Shown: piece by piece, positions 17,625-26,029 of the stretch
Numbering within the stretch: the stretch's first letter is position 1
How the letters are laid out: every line of letters begins with the position of its first letter
From: Bacteroides faecium
Lineage (GTDB): Bacteria; Bacteroidota; Bacteroidia; Bacteroidales; Bacteroidaceae
Direction: 5' to 3'
NCBI RefSeq assembly: GCF_012113595.1
Contig: NZ_CP050831.1
Coordinates: 5,704,001-5,768,000, forward strand
DNA length: 64,000 bases
Translations under genes and position numbers: made by a program
The notes under the pieces: model-generated
Told to the model about the DNA's origin: nothing
Database searches by the model: none
Seen by the model: only the letters and a program-made list of their open reading frames with translations

Positions 17625-17978
17625 CTATTCTTCCATACCCAACATTTTCTTCATATTCGGACGAAAGCTATTCCCCCACTCTTCCAACTTTTCAATTATC
17701 GGTAATAATGTTCTGCCTAGTGGAGTTATGGAATATTCCGAATGAGGCGGAAGTTCCGCAAATATCTTCTTTTCTATTATCCCATGCATTTCCAATTCTT
17801 TCAATTGCTGATTAATGACACGTGAGTTAGCTTCAGGGAATAGTCTATGTATTTCACTGGGACGTTTTGCACCGTTACTCAATTCAAATATGATGCAACT
17901 TTTCCATTTACCACTAATTACTTCCATTGCAATTCTAATTCCACAATCGATATCAAAAGGTATCTTCTTTTCGTACAT
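17625..17978 (-). CDS. HxlR-family winged-helix regulator
   Basis: A 117-residue protein with the family pattern: a Cys in IDCGIRIAMEVI, then ISGKWKSCIIFELSNGAKRPSEIHR and the wing segment SEYSITPLGRTLLP. HxlR proteins are dimeric regulators that often sense aldehydes, quinones or reactive chlorine/oxygen and usually control a divergent enzyme gene. Here the divergent neighbour is the arginase-like gene at 18158, with repeated sequences between them. Confidence 0.9.
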   Translation of the reverse strand: MYEKKIPFDIDCGIRIAMEVISGKWKSCIIFELSNGAKRPSEIHRLFPEANSRVINQQLKELEMHGIIEKKIFAELPPHSEYSITPLGRTLLPIIEKLEEWGNSFRPNMKKMLGMEE

Positions 17979-18040
17979 AAGTTTATAATTTTGATTTCTT
18001 GCTGCAAATATAGTATTTATATAGTATATGCATTTTCATA

Positions 18041-18102
18041 AGTATAGTGATAAATTTAACAGTATATGAATAATTTAGCCATACTTGTAGTATCGTGATA
18101 AA
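18041..18102. promoter_or_regulatory. Candidate HxlR operator: 14-bp direct repeat
   Basis: AGTATAGTGATAAA (18041-18054) and AGTATCGTGATAAA (18089-18102) differ at one base and start 48 bp apart in the HxlR/arginase-like intergenic region. The second copy lies immediately upstream of the -7 box TACTTTTG (18108-18115). Confidence 0.5.
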
Positions 18103-18157
18103 GTATATACTTTTGCAAAGTAATAAACTTCTAATGCACAAGTTAAATCATCAAAGT

Positions 18158-19039
18158 ATGGAAAAGAAATCATCAACAATCCGTTTGATTTACCCACAAT
18201 GGCAAGGCGCCAGAGTTGCCGACCAAATAACGGAGCTAAAAGATAATCCGGCAGATGCTTCGAGAGGGTATTATTTGGGGGCACAATTATTAAATTTTCT
18301 TGCTCCTGATACAGGGCAAGAAACATTGACCGTACCTATATCTACTGAAGTGACTGACAGGGAAATAACAGACGGAGTAACAGACCGTGATATTATTCTG
18401 AGACAAACGAAAACTGCATTGGAGATGCTTCGCACCACCAATCCGGACAAAATAGTGACGCTTGGCGGCGAATGTTCAGTGAGTGTCGTTCCGTTTACTT
18501 ATCTTGCTGATAAGTATAAAAATGACGTAGCAATGATTTGGATAGATGCTCATCCTGATATTACACTACCCGGTGATGTTTATTCCGGCTATCATGCCAT
18601 GGCTGTTACAGCTTGTATGGGATATGGTGAAAAACAAATTATTTCATCTTTGCCGGCAAAAATGGACGCGTCTAAAATCTTATTTGTCGGATTACGGAAT
18701 TGGGAACGCGATGAAATTAAAGTTCGTCAAAAGCAATATCGCATCAAGGATATTACGGGGGAAGAAGTTGCAGAAAATAGTGATGCTATTCGGGTATGGT
18801 TAAAATCTTGTGGAGCTTCAAAAGTGATGATTCATTTTGATATGGATGTATTAGACCCTGCCGAAATCATTGCTGCTGTCGGCACAGACCCTAATGGTAT
18901 GAAAATGGAACAGGTAATACGTGTGATAAATGATATTGCAGCAGAAAAAGAAATTGTTGGTTTGACTGTTGCAGAAGCAATGCCCCGCACTGCTATCAGA
19001 ATAAAAAACATGTTGAGCCAGTTGCCTTTATTGAAATAA
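18158..19039 (+). CDS. Arginase/ureohydrolase-family protein
   Basis: I choose ATG 18158 (MEKKSSTIRLIYPQW), 293 residues; a -7 box at 18108-18115 makes the longest frame, from 18095, impossible as a start. Ureohydrolase metal motifs are present: WIDAHPDI (Asp130, His132, Asp134), HFDMDVLDPAE and GLTVAEAMPR. The first metal-binding motif, normally GGDHS, reads GGECS, so the usual His is Cys106. This may lower or change metal binding, so a guanidino hydrolase activity is uncertain. It is divergent from an HxlR regulator, its likely controller. Confidence 0.75.
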   Translation: MEKKSSTIRLIYPQWQGARVADQITELKDNPADASRGYYLGAQLLNFLAPDTGQETLTVPISTEVTDREITDGVTDRDIILRQTKTALEMLRTTNPDKIVTLGGECSVSVVPFTYLADKYKNDVAMIWIDAHPDITLPGDVYSGYHAMAVTACMGYGEKQIISSLPAKMDASKILFVGLRNWERDEIKVRQKQYRIKDITGEEVAENSDAIRVWLKSCGASKVMIHFDMDVLDPAEIIAAVGTDPNGMKMEQVIRVINDIAAEKEIVGLTVAEAMPRTAIRIKNMLSQLPLLK

Positions 19040-19049
19040 TGTATCAATC

Positions 19050-19083
19050 GACAGGTATTATGAACTAAATTATAATACCTGTC
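19050..19083 (+). terminator. Hairpin after the arginase-like gene
   Basis: A perfect 12-bp stem, GACAGGTATTAT with ATAATACCTGTC, starts 11 nt past the stop codon, but no T-run follows on either strand. It may be an RNA-stabilising hairpin or a weak terminator. Confidence 0.4.
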
Positions 19084-19282
19084 AATAAAAACCACTCATA
19101 TATGACACCTGTTTATACTTAACAATAAAGGCTATCTAAATGGAAAACATAAAAGAGTATATTTTTAGGTGGATATTATAGACACCCTTCTACCAGCAAT
19201 CGGACACCATGTAATCAAAATAAATTCAAGATGTTAACCAACCTGTTATTATTACCAAATCTAATACAGGAATTTAATAAGG

Positions 19283-19918
19283 TTATAAGAATTTATTCAA
19301 TTCTTCTACCAGCAAATACACAGTAGTAGAAGACTCATATCGTGCCGGATTACTTCCATCAAATTGTTTCATGATAGTTTTAGCGTGATTAATAGCCTGT
19401 TCCTGTTTAGAGAACAAAGCATTAAACATTTTAGAACTTACCTCAGCTCTCTTTGTATAAGGAAATCCAAGTAAGGCTGTAAGCATACTTTCATACCTGG
19501 AACGATGTAAAGCTCCCTGATACAGATTAAAGTGAAGCAAAAACCAAAATTCAAAAGCTTGATTACTATAAGCCACTTCGAAACCTTTTTGGCGTGCTAA
19601 TAGGATAGCAGAGTTAAAATCATTTTCAGGAAAATCGTCTTTATCAAAGACAACCCAGTTCTGATTATACGTCCTCCCTTTTTGCCTTTCCCATTCTCTT
19701 ATACTGATAGCCTTTTGCACTAAAGCCAATGTACTCATACCTTGACCAACGGCTTTCACATTAGCAGAAGTCAAACGAAAAGCATTAAAATAGTCCGGTT
19801 CAGTATTAGCTCCTTCACAAATAATCAGAAACGTTTGTTTTACCTCACGCACACCACTTATTCGAACTATTTTTCTCTCGATGCGTGGATTTACATTTTT
19901 TCTTTTCGTAGCGGTCAT
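19283..19918 (-). CDS. rloB: RloB-family protein (AbiLii-like), phage defence
   Basis: A 211-residue protein with the RloB pattern: FLIICEGANTEPDYFNAF near residue 30, VVFDKDDF near residue 90 and AFEFWFLLHF near residue 120. These acidic motifs suggest a Toprim-like fold, in which case it could cut nucleic acid. Its ATG overlaps the stop of the upstream ATPase by four bases (ATGA). Known RloA/RloB and AbiL pairs act in abortive phage defence; the assignment here is by family and pairing. Confidence 0.85.
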   Translation of the reverse strand: MTATKRKNVNPRIERKIVRISGVREVKQTFLIICEGANTEPDYFNAFRLTSANVKAVGQGMSTLALVQKAISIREWERQKGRTYNQNWVVFDKDDFPENDFNSAILLARQKGFEVAYSNQAFEFWFLLHFNLYQGALHRSRYESMLTALLGFPYTKRAEVSSKMFNALFSKQEQAINHAKTIMKQFDGSNPARYESSTTVYLLVEELNKFL

Positions 19919-21141
19919 TGTTTATTTTCTTGGGTATTGAATAAACGGGTTAAATCTCCAACAATAGGAATTGCCCCATATTTTCCGGATAAATAGTCTT
20001 TTTCAAACGAAGCGTCATTACGTACTTTATACTCCGCCAAGGAATAAAGTTCCGTTGCTCCATAGCGACTTTTTTGCGTAAACCAAACCTGGTCACGTCG
20101 GAATATATTAGCACTCAATAAGTTCGTATCATGAGTAGTGAAAATTAATTGGGCATTTTTCGGATTTGTTTCTTTTGAATTAAATAAAGCAATAATTCTA
20201 CATGTAAGAAGCGGATGCATTTTAGAATCAAATTCATCTATAATAAGGCGCTTTCCATTATCCAAAGCATCAATAATAGGATATGCCAAGGAAAAATACT
20301 TTATTGTACCTTCCGATTCATTTTTCCTGAATGGAAAAGTTATAGTTTTTACTTCACGCCCTTCATCATCGTATTGCGTATGTGTACTAACAATAGTATT
20401 ATCTATTTTTTCAATATTCTCAATACCTAAATCGGCATAACGAGAAAACTCAACAATCCTCTGTTTCATTCGGATATCATCCAGTTGAATTGTTGCAGAA
20501 CTCCATATCTTTTCATCATTAGAACCTGAAATAATAGTAGTATCGTTCAACCATTTCATTATCTCTACTGCTGTCGGTTCATTGAATTGAGCCGCAACTG
20601 AGAGTAACAATGCATTTGCTCTTACCATTCGTTTACCCGCAAGCTCTTTACCTACAACAAACTTTGTATGAATATCGAAGTTATCTTTTTCACGATAGAA
20701 TAATTCCACCTCCTTCGCCCTCTTCTTATTAGCTTTCTGATAGAGCCATTCAGAATGTACCAATGAATTATCAGCTTCAAATCCGTAACGATATTGATTA
20801 TCTTCATCACAGAATATGGCTTCAAAAAAACTCGGTTCACTCGTAGTAACCGAATTTAGCCGGAAACTTTCTATATTGACACGTTCTCCTGCTTGAATAT
20901 CTTTCGACGAGTTTATTACATACCACTTAAAAAACTCTAACGCCTTAATGAAATTGGATTTACCGGACGCATTAGCACCGTAAACAACCGCACTCTTCAT
21001 TAATGATAATCCAGCAGTCCCTACATCAAAGATTATATCTTCAGCCGGAACCTGTATTTCTTTCAAAGCAGATGCTAATAATGACAATGTAGATTGCTCT
21101 TTGAATGATAGAAAGTTTCCTATTGTAAATTGAATAATCAT
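19915..21141 (-). CDS. rloA: RloA-like AAA/ABC ATPase (AbiLi-like), phage defence
   Basis: A 408-residue ATPase of the AAA_21/AAA_15 type. Walker A is GANASGKS (residues 55-62), the signature-like region is near residue 270, and Walker B is LIIDEFDSKMHP near residue 300, followed by QLIFTTHDTNLL. It starts with the family N-terminus MIIQFTIGNFLSFKE. Together with RloB in a four-base-overlapping operon it forms a two-gene system likely to sense phage infection and trigger RloB. No DNA methylase or HNH partner is adjacent, which argues against Septu or restriction-modification. Confidence 0.87.
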   Translation of the reverse strand: MIIQFTIGNFLSFKEQSTLSLLASALKEIQVPAEDIIFDVGTAGLSLMKSAVVYGANASGKSNFIKALEFFKWYVINSSKDIQAGERVNIESFRLNSVTTSEPSFFEAIFCDEDNQYRYGFEADNSLVHSEWLYQKANKKRAKEVELFYREKDNFDIHTKFVVGKELAGKRMVRANALLLSVAAQFNEPTAVEIMKWLNDTTIISGSNDEKIWSSATIQLDDIRMKQRIVEFSRYADLGIENIEKIDNTIVSTHTQYDDEGREVKTITFPFRKNESEGTIKYFSLAYPIIDALDNGKRLIIDEFDSKMHPLLTCRIIALFNSKETNPKNAQLIFTTHDTNLLSANIFRRDQVWFTQKSRYGATELYSLAEYKVRNDASFEKDYLSGKYGAIPIVGDLTRLFNTQENKQ

Positions 21142-21275
21142 ACTTTAATCGTATTATTTGAGATTTTATCACAAATATATCATTTATTATCCATGATATA
21201 GAAACTTATTAGGTGAATTATATTATTTTATGCCTAATAACATGTATTACTACTACAAAAGTCAATTAAATATAG

Positions 21276-21283
21276 TATCTTTG
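21276..21283 (+). promoter_or_regulatory. -7 box of the DJ-1/PfpI gene
   Basis: TATCTTTG matches TAnnTTTG exactly, 26 nt before the ATG at 21310. Confidence 0.6.
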
Positions 21284-21309
21284 TACACGCAAAAAAAATA
21301 GAAGTTTAT

Positions 21310-21906
21310 ATGAAAGAAGTAATATTTGTAATTTTAGAAGGATTCGCCGACTGGGAAGGCGCATATATAGCCACTTGTTTGAATCAGGGAGTCAAGCCCG
21401 GAAACCCCATTACTTATAAAGTAAAAACCTTATCGATAACCAAAGAGCCTGTTAGTTCAATAGGCGGATTCAAAGTGCTGCCCGACTATGAACTAAAAGA
21501 TATGCCGGAAGATTATGCGGGGCTGGTATTAGTCGGTGGTATGAGCTGGTTCTCACCTGAAGCTGAGTTGATAGTTCCACTAGTAAAAAAAGCTGTCAAA
21601 GAGAAAAAGTTAGTTGCCGGAATATGCAATGCTTCCGTTTTTCTTGGTATGCATGGTTTTCTTAATGAAGTAAAGCACACCAGCAATACAATCGACTATC
21701 TTAAACAATATGCCGGAGATAAATATACAGGTGATTCTAATTACATCAATAAACAAGCTGCAAGAGACGGAAATATCGTAACTGCCAACGGAACCGGGCA
21801 ACTGGAGTTTTGCAGGGAAATATTATATGCATTAGAAGCCGATACTGCCGATGCGATAGAAGAAAGTTATCTGTTTTATAAAAACGGATTTTGTCCGGAG
21901 CAATAG
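21310..21906 (+). CDS. DJ-1/PfpI-family glutamine amidotransferase-like protein
   Basis: A 198-residue cytoplasmic protein of the DJ-1/PfpI superfamily. It has the nucleophile elbow AGICNASVFLGM (Cys near residue 101), an upstream acidic residue and the GGMSW segment near residue 77. Members include glyoxalases, deglycase-like proteins and stress proteins. The specific activity is unknown. It lies 68 nt upstream of an ASCH/PUA-like gene and probably shares its transcript. Confidence 0.85.
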   Translation: MKEVIFVILEGFADWEGAYIATCLNQGVKPGNPITYKVKTLSITKEPVSSIGGFKVLPDYELKDMPEDYAGLVLVGGMSWFSPEAELIVPLVKKAVKEKKLVAGICNASVFLGMHGFLNEVKHTSNTIDYLKQYAGDKYTGDSNYINKQAARDGNIVTANGTGQLEFCREILYALEADTADAIEESYLFYKNGFCPEQ

Positions 21907-21974
21907 AATAAATCTAACGACTATAAAACAATCAAATAGAACATAGTATATTGTCTAATCTAAAAGAGTTAAAC

Positions 21975-22433
21975 ATGGTGCACTTGGTATATTGTGATGA
22001 TAAAGCGAAAGTATTGGAGAAAATACTTGACGGCAGTAAAACAATGGTGGTTCGCGGTGCTGCCGGACGAAAAATCCCGCACAGTCGGGTAAATGAAGGT
22101 GAAATCCTCTATTTTATGCAGAAAGGATCGAAGAAAATTTCGGCCAAAGCTACGGTAACTCATGTAGAAAACTATCAGAAACTGACAGAAGAAGAGATTA
22201 TCACTATCCTTACTCATAACCAGCCAAAACTCAATCTGACAGATAAGCAGAAGGAACGTTGGCATAAGAAATGTTTAATACTGATAGAATTCTCCGACGT
22301 GGAAAAGATTGAGCCGGCATTTGACTTCGAACACCAAGGAAATATGGATGATTGGTTGATTATTGAAAAAATCGAAGATGTGGTTGTAGGTACAAGTATT
22401 CCGTATAACTACGAAAAAAGCAAGTTCAAATAA
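21975..22433 (+). CDS. ASCH/PUA-like domain protein
   Basis: I take the ATG at 21975 (MVHLVYCDDKAKV), 152 residues; the longer frame would need a TTG start at 21951. The order KILDGSKTMVVRGAAGRK, then GEILYFMQKGSKKISAKATV, resembles the ASCH or PUA-like beta-barrel fold found in RNA-associated and nuclease-like proteins. No catalytic residues are obvious. It ends convergently with the flavodoxin gene across a shared terminator. Confidence 0.6.
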   Translation: MVHLVYCDDKAKVLEKILDGSKTMVVRGAAGRKIPHSRVNEGEILYFMQKGSKKISAKATVTHVENYQKLTEEEIITILTHNQPKLNLTDKQKERWHKKCLILIEFSDVEKIEPAFDFEHQGNMDDWLIIEKIEDVVVGTSIPYNYEKSKFK

Positions 22434-22459
22434 TGCCAATAAGAACAGATTCACAAATA

Positions 22460-22494
22460 AAAGGCTTTGAATTTCAGATTCAGAGCCTTTTATA
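22460..22494. terminator. Bidirectional terminator
   Basis: The stem AAAGGCTTTGAAT / ATTCAGAGCCTTT (22460-22472 and 22478-22490, one G-T pair) is flanked by A and T runs between the convergent genes ending at 22433 and 22503. Confidence 0.8.
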
Positions 22495-22502
22495 AATACA
22501 TA

Positions 22503-23201
22503 TTATTTACTTTTACTTGTCATACCCATATCCCGCAGCCATTTCGAGACAGACTCTCCTGAGTTATTAACATTATTACGGGAAATGGCAAGCCCTTTCT
22601 GCATCTTTGCCCCCTTTTCCAATGAGGCAATGGTCTTTTCCGCTTGTGAGAAACGGCTTCCTCCATGTGTACAGAATGGTATGAGGGTTTTACCTGTAAA
22701 GTCATATTCATCGAAGAACGAATAGAGTACCATTGGCATATCATACCACCAGTTCGGAAAGCCTACAAATACAACATCATAGTCGGCAAGATTCTTAATG
22801 TGTGTTGCCAATTGCGGACGAGCTTTCGACTCAACTTCCTTTTTGGCAGCATCTATCAATTCTTTGTGTGCGCCCGGGTAAGCATGCACAGTCTTTATCT
22901 GAAAGAGGTCGCCGCCTGTCTCTTCACTGATAAGAGTAGCTACATATTCGGTATTACCATAAAGTTTACCGTTTGATACGAGACGGCTGGCACCGGATGA
23001 GGTATCCACTCCGTCTGTTTCGGGCGAAGTGAAATAAACAATCAATATCTTGCCTTTAGTCGGTATTATACTTTCACTGGCTGTTGTTTTTTCTACTTCA
23101 GGCATTTCTGTCAAATTACTAACAGCTATCGCTTTGGCATAAACTACAAAGATACAAGCCAACACTACTAAAATTACGAATGATAAATAAAATTTTCTCA
23201 T
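22503..23201 (-). CDS. Membrane-anchored flavodoxin-family protein
   Basis: A 232-residue protein with an N-terminal hydrophobic helix (about residues 5-26; anchor or signal peptide) followed by a flavodoxin domain. The FMN-binding start is KILIVYFTSPETDG near residue 50, with VFVGFPNWWYDMP near residue 140 and PFCTHGGSRFS near residue 175, typical of flavodoxin_4. It likely carries FMN and reduces quinone-like or disulphide substrates in the periplasm. It follows the hydrolase at 23232 by 30 nt and should be co-transcribed under the operator at 24357. Confidence 0.85.
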   Translation of the reverse strand: MRKFYLSFVILVVLACIFVVYAKAIAVSNLTEMPEVEKTTASESIIPTKGKILIVYFTSPETDGVDTSSGASRLVSNGKLYGNTEYVATLISEETGGDLFQIKTVHAYPGAHKELIDAAKKEVESKARPQLATHIKNLADYDVVFVGFPNWWYDMPMVLYSFFDEYDFTGKTLIPFCTHGGSRFSQAEKTIASLEKGAKMQKGLAISRNNVNNSGESVSKWLRDMGMTSKSK

Positions 23202-23231
23202 TATCGGGATATTTTTATGGATTAAGGATAT

Positions 23232-24278
23232 TTACAATTTCTCATTAAAGAACGCTATCAATTTCTTCACTGCCATGTCTACATATTCGGGAACATAGTA
23301 AGTCTGAATATGAGTAGCCCCGGGTATCAGAAATAATTCCTTATCCGTAGTTCCGGTTGCTTTTTGAAAGGCTTCATCGGTCATATAAAAAGTATCGGCT
23401 TTGCTGCCTGCCAACATGAGTAATGGCTGGTTTATCAAGTCAACGTTAGAAGTAGCATCCCATATCATCAGGTCAAGCAGGCTGCTGACCGTATATCTGA
23501 AAGTGGAATTTGGGTGAGCATGAGTTTTACCATAATAGATAAGCCCTTCACGGTATAAATCGAACGGCAGTTTGGCTATCTGTTCATCGGTCAGGTTGGA
23601 TTCTCCTGTATATAAGATTTCGCCACCTGCCATTTCTTGTGCACGGGCTTCTGTTGCTTGTTTCAGTCTTTCCTGAATGGTAGATATCTGAGAGCCCATA
23701 AATCCTTCTCTCCTGACTTTTCCGGAATTAAACATACTTAGGGTAGCTACCGCCTTTAAACGTTTGTCAGACTGCGCAGTTTTTAAAGTATATCCGCCAC
23801 CGCCACAGATTCCTAGAATACCGAGCCGCTCCGTATCAACGCCCGGATAATGGGTAATATAATCAACCATGCCGTGAATATCCTCAATACGGTAGGCAGG
23901 CTTATCCGTATTGCGCGGTTCTCCACCACTTGCTCCCTGATAGGAAGCATCCGCCACTAAGGTGATATACCCATTCTCTGCCAAACGCTGTGCATAAAGA
24001 CCGGCAACCTGTTCCTTAACTCCCCCATTGGGATGCGCCACTACTATTGCCGCGTATGTCTTTGCAGGGTCATAATCAGCAGGCACATATACATTGGCTG
24101 CAATATCTATCCCATGCAACTGATAAGTGACAGGGTGGATATTTACCTGCCCTTTGATATTTTCCTTAAGTGCATTTTCATAAACCAGCCCGAAAGGATT
24201 GTTCTGTGCGGAGAGAGCCGCAATACCTTGAGTTAGTATCATCATAATAACTAATTTGAGAGTTAAATATTTCTTCAT
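23232..24278 (-). CDS. Secreted alpha/beta hydrolase, dienelactone-hydrolase-like
   Basis: A 348-residue protein with a signal peptide (about residues 1-24, ending ALSAQN). The hydrolase core has AHPNGGVKEQ near residue 82, the nucleophile elbow GICGGGG near residue 160 (Cys instead of Ser, as in dienelactone hydrolases), an acidic residue after LAGSKAD and the His in GATHIQTYY. It is paralogous to the gene at 47152, and both have the same operator type upstream. It heads an operon with the flavodoxin at 22503. Substrate unknown. Confidence 0.83.
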   Translation of the reverse strand: MKKYLTLKLVIMMILTQGIAALSAQNNPFGLVYENALKENIKGQVNIHPVTYQLHGIDIAANVYVPADYDPAKTYAAIVVAHPNGGVKEQVAGLYAQRLAENGYITLVADASYQGASGGEPRNTDKPAYRIEDIHGMVDYITHYPGVDTERLGILGICGGGGYTLKTAQSDKRLKAVATLSMFNSGKVRREGFMGSQISTIQERLKQATEARAQEMAGGEILYTGESNLTDEQIAKLPFDLYREGLIYYGKTHAHPNSTFRYTVSSLLDLMIWDATSNVDLINQPLLMLAGSKADTFYMTDEAFQKATGTTDKELFLIPGATHIQTYYVPEYVDMAVKKLIAFFNEKL

Positions 24279-24318
24279 AATGGTTTCTTTTTAGTCTGAA
24301 TATTATTTTTCGATAATG

Positions 24319-24385
24319 CAAAGTTGAGAAGATTTGCCGGACAAGACAATAGACGGATTACTGATATGCTAACACATTTCACTGT
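24319..24385 (-). promoter_or_regulatory. Promoter and degenerate proximal operator of the 24278 hydrolase
   Basis: On the minus strand the half-site TCAGTAAT (complement of 24357-24364) lies exactly 30 nt upstream of a -7 box CAACTTTG (complement of 24319-24326). The second half-site, 21 bp further upstream, is degenerate (ACAGTGAA). The geometry matches the five other operators in the window. Confidence 0.65.
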
Positions 24386-24418
24386 TTGTATAACCCTATC
24401 TATCAAGCAATAACACAT

Positions 24419-24447
24419 ATTACGGATTAACTAACCTTAATTACCGA
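24419..24447 (-). promoter_or_regulatory. 29-bp direct-repeat operator, hydrolase/AraC intergenic region
   Basis: The minus strand reads TCGGTAAT-TAAGGTTAGTTAA-TCCGTAAT, a perfect match to TCNGTAAT-N3-GGT-N7-TCNGTAAT. It lies between the hydrolase at 23232 and the divergent AraC gene at 24519, 62 bp upstream of the degenerate proximal site. The AraC gene has a -7 box TAGCTTTG at 24487-24494. Confidence 0.75.
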
Positions 24448-24518
24448 TTCGAGTATATACTATATTTATTTATCAGATAAAATCATTAGCTTTGTGACAT
24501 AACAATAATACGGAAAGT

Positions 24519-25418
24519 ATGGGAAATATAATAAAGTTAGAGACAATTCAAGAGTACAATATGTTGCTGGGAGCAGAAACGTTGCATCCCCTTGTCAGCA
24601 TAACGGATCTTTCCAAACTAAAGTCAATCCGGCATTGCCGGAAAAACTTCGGTTTCTACTGTGTATTTTATAAGGAGCTTAAATGCGGGACATTACAATA
24701 TGGACGTAATAAATACGATTATCAAGACGGGACATTGGTGTTTATCTCTCCCGGTCAAGTGGCAGGCGTGGACGACGGGGGCGAAACGCTCAATCCCAAA
24801 GGGCTCGCATTGATGTTTCATCCGGATTTGCTATATGGAACACCGCTTACCCGCAGAATGAAAGATTACACTTTCTTTTCTTATGAATCCAACGAAGCCC
24901 TGCATATGTCCGAACGTGAACGCCAAATTATCCTCAACTGTTTCAAAGAGATTCAAGAGGAACTGGAACACGCTATCGACAAACATACCAAACAAATCGT
25001 AGCTTCAAACATTGAAACTTTACTCAATCACTGTGTCCGTTTCTACGAACGTCAGTTTATTACCCGCGAGACGGTCAACCGGGATTTGCTCGGTAATTTC
25101 GAGCGCATACTAAATTCATATTATGCATCAGACAAACCCCAGACTATTGGATTACCGTCCGTCGGATATTGTGCTGAACAGATGCATCTTTCTCCCAATT
25201 ATTTCGGAGACTTGATAAAAAAGGAAACTGGCAAGTCCGCTCAAGAGTATATCCAGTTGTCTGTCATGGAGAGAGTTAAAGAACTGTTAGCGGAAAAGGA
25301 CAAGACTGTCAGTGAAATTGCCTACGAACTCGGTTTCAAGTATCCGCATCATTTGAGCAGAATATTCAAAAAGGTGGTAGGCACAACTCCTAATGAATAT
25401 CGTCTGCAAGTCGGATAG
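24519..25418 (+). CDS. AraC-family transcriptional regulator (candidate master of the 29-bp operator regulon)
   Basis: A 299-residue regulator with an N-terminal cupin-type sensing region (about residues 30-150) and a C-terminal double helix-turn-helix (about 205-299): CAEQMHLSPNYFGDLIKKE, then VSEIAYELGFKYPHHLSRIF. AraC proteins bind direct repeats spaced about two helical turns, as seen in the operator 72-100 bp upstream and at five other promoters here. The link to the regulon is inference from position. Its ligand is unknown, but the neighbouring genes suggest redox, electrophile or xenobiotic stress. Confidence 0.88.
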   Translation: MGNIIKLETIQEYNMLLGAETLHPLVSITDLSKLKSIRHCRKNFGFYCVFYKELKCGTLQYGRNKYDYQDGTLVFISPGQVAGVDDGGETLNPKGLALMFHPDLLYGTPLTRRMKDYTFFSYESNEALHMSERERQIILNCFKEIQEELEHAIDKHTKQIVASNIETLLNHCVRFYERQFITRETVNRDLLGNFERILNSYYASDKPQTIGLPSVGYCAEQMHLSPNYFGDLIKKETGKSAQEYIQLSVMERVKELLAEKDKTVSEIAYELGFKYPHHLSRIFKKVVGTTPNEYRLQVG

Positions 25419-26029
25419 AGGAAGAGAATTTTTCCTGTTAGTATATATCTTCACTTTGCTGAAAGAATGACCATTCTTAAAAAAGGAATATTTAAGCAAT
25501 CAGGAAGGGGGATAATAGCATAACGGTTTAAGAAAAACAGAAAGAAGCCCGACATTTGTCGGGAGAAAGTTCTTTCTTGTTATCATTTGAGATATATAGT
25601 ATCCAAATAGCAGTCATTTTCCATTTTTTATTCACCAATCAATATGAAATACTAAGATAAACCAATCTTTTTATTATTTCTATTCTTTCTAATAGTTATG
25701 CCAAACTAGAGAAAAAGCACCCTCAAAAAGACCGGTTTCAGCTTCCTCACCGATGACAAACAAGTTCCTCGGTGAGGAAGGTAGCGATGCACACCGAGGA
25801 ACACCCCGCTCCTCACCGGGGAACGAATGATTTGCAAGCAAGAAAAGATGCATATTGTATGTAGTTTTATGCAAAATAGAGTTACATTTCCGCATATTAT
25901 TGCACTAATTTATGCAGTTTATTCGCTGGTTCATTGTTTTTATAGTCGCTATTCTTTCACGCAATCTTAAAAATAGCACATTAAGACTATAAAATCCCTG
26001 CTTCTCAGCTTCTTTTATATACAATGAGT
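25419..26029. other. 611-nt convergent intergenic stretch
   Basis: It lies between the 3' ends of the AraC gene and the pyridoxamine-oxidase-like gene. It contains a small hairpin (CCCGAC 25548-25553 with GTCGGG 25558-25563, followed by a T-rich stretch) and a palindrome array at 25743-25823. The rest is AT-rich without coding character; a 68-codon frame that crosses the array is not convincing. Confidence 0.6.
25743..25823. repeat. 22-bp-period palindrome array, family TTCCTCRSYGAGGAA
   Basis: Four 15-bp units start at 25743, 25765, 25787 and 25809, exactly 22 bp apart with 7-nt spacers. The second unit, TTCCTCGGTGAGGAA, is a clean palindrome around its central bases; the others match its half-sites with changes. 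The sequence is unrelated to the other two array families, but the unit length and period are the same. Confidence 0.8.

Noticed and set aside
19283..21141. Septu, retron or restriction-modification system
   Set aside because: No HNH nuclease, reverse transcriptase or methylase is present; the small protein matches RloB.
25689..25895. 68-codon minus-strand ORF in the 25.4-26.0 kb gap
   Set aside because: It runs through the palindrome array, has no recognisable pattern and no promoter or ribosome-binding site.
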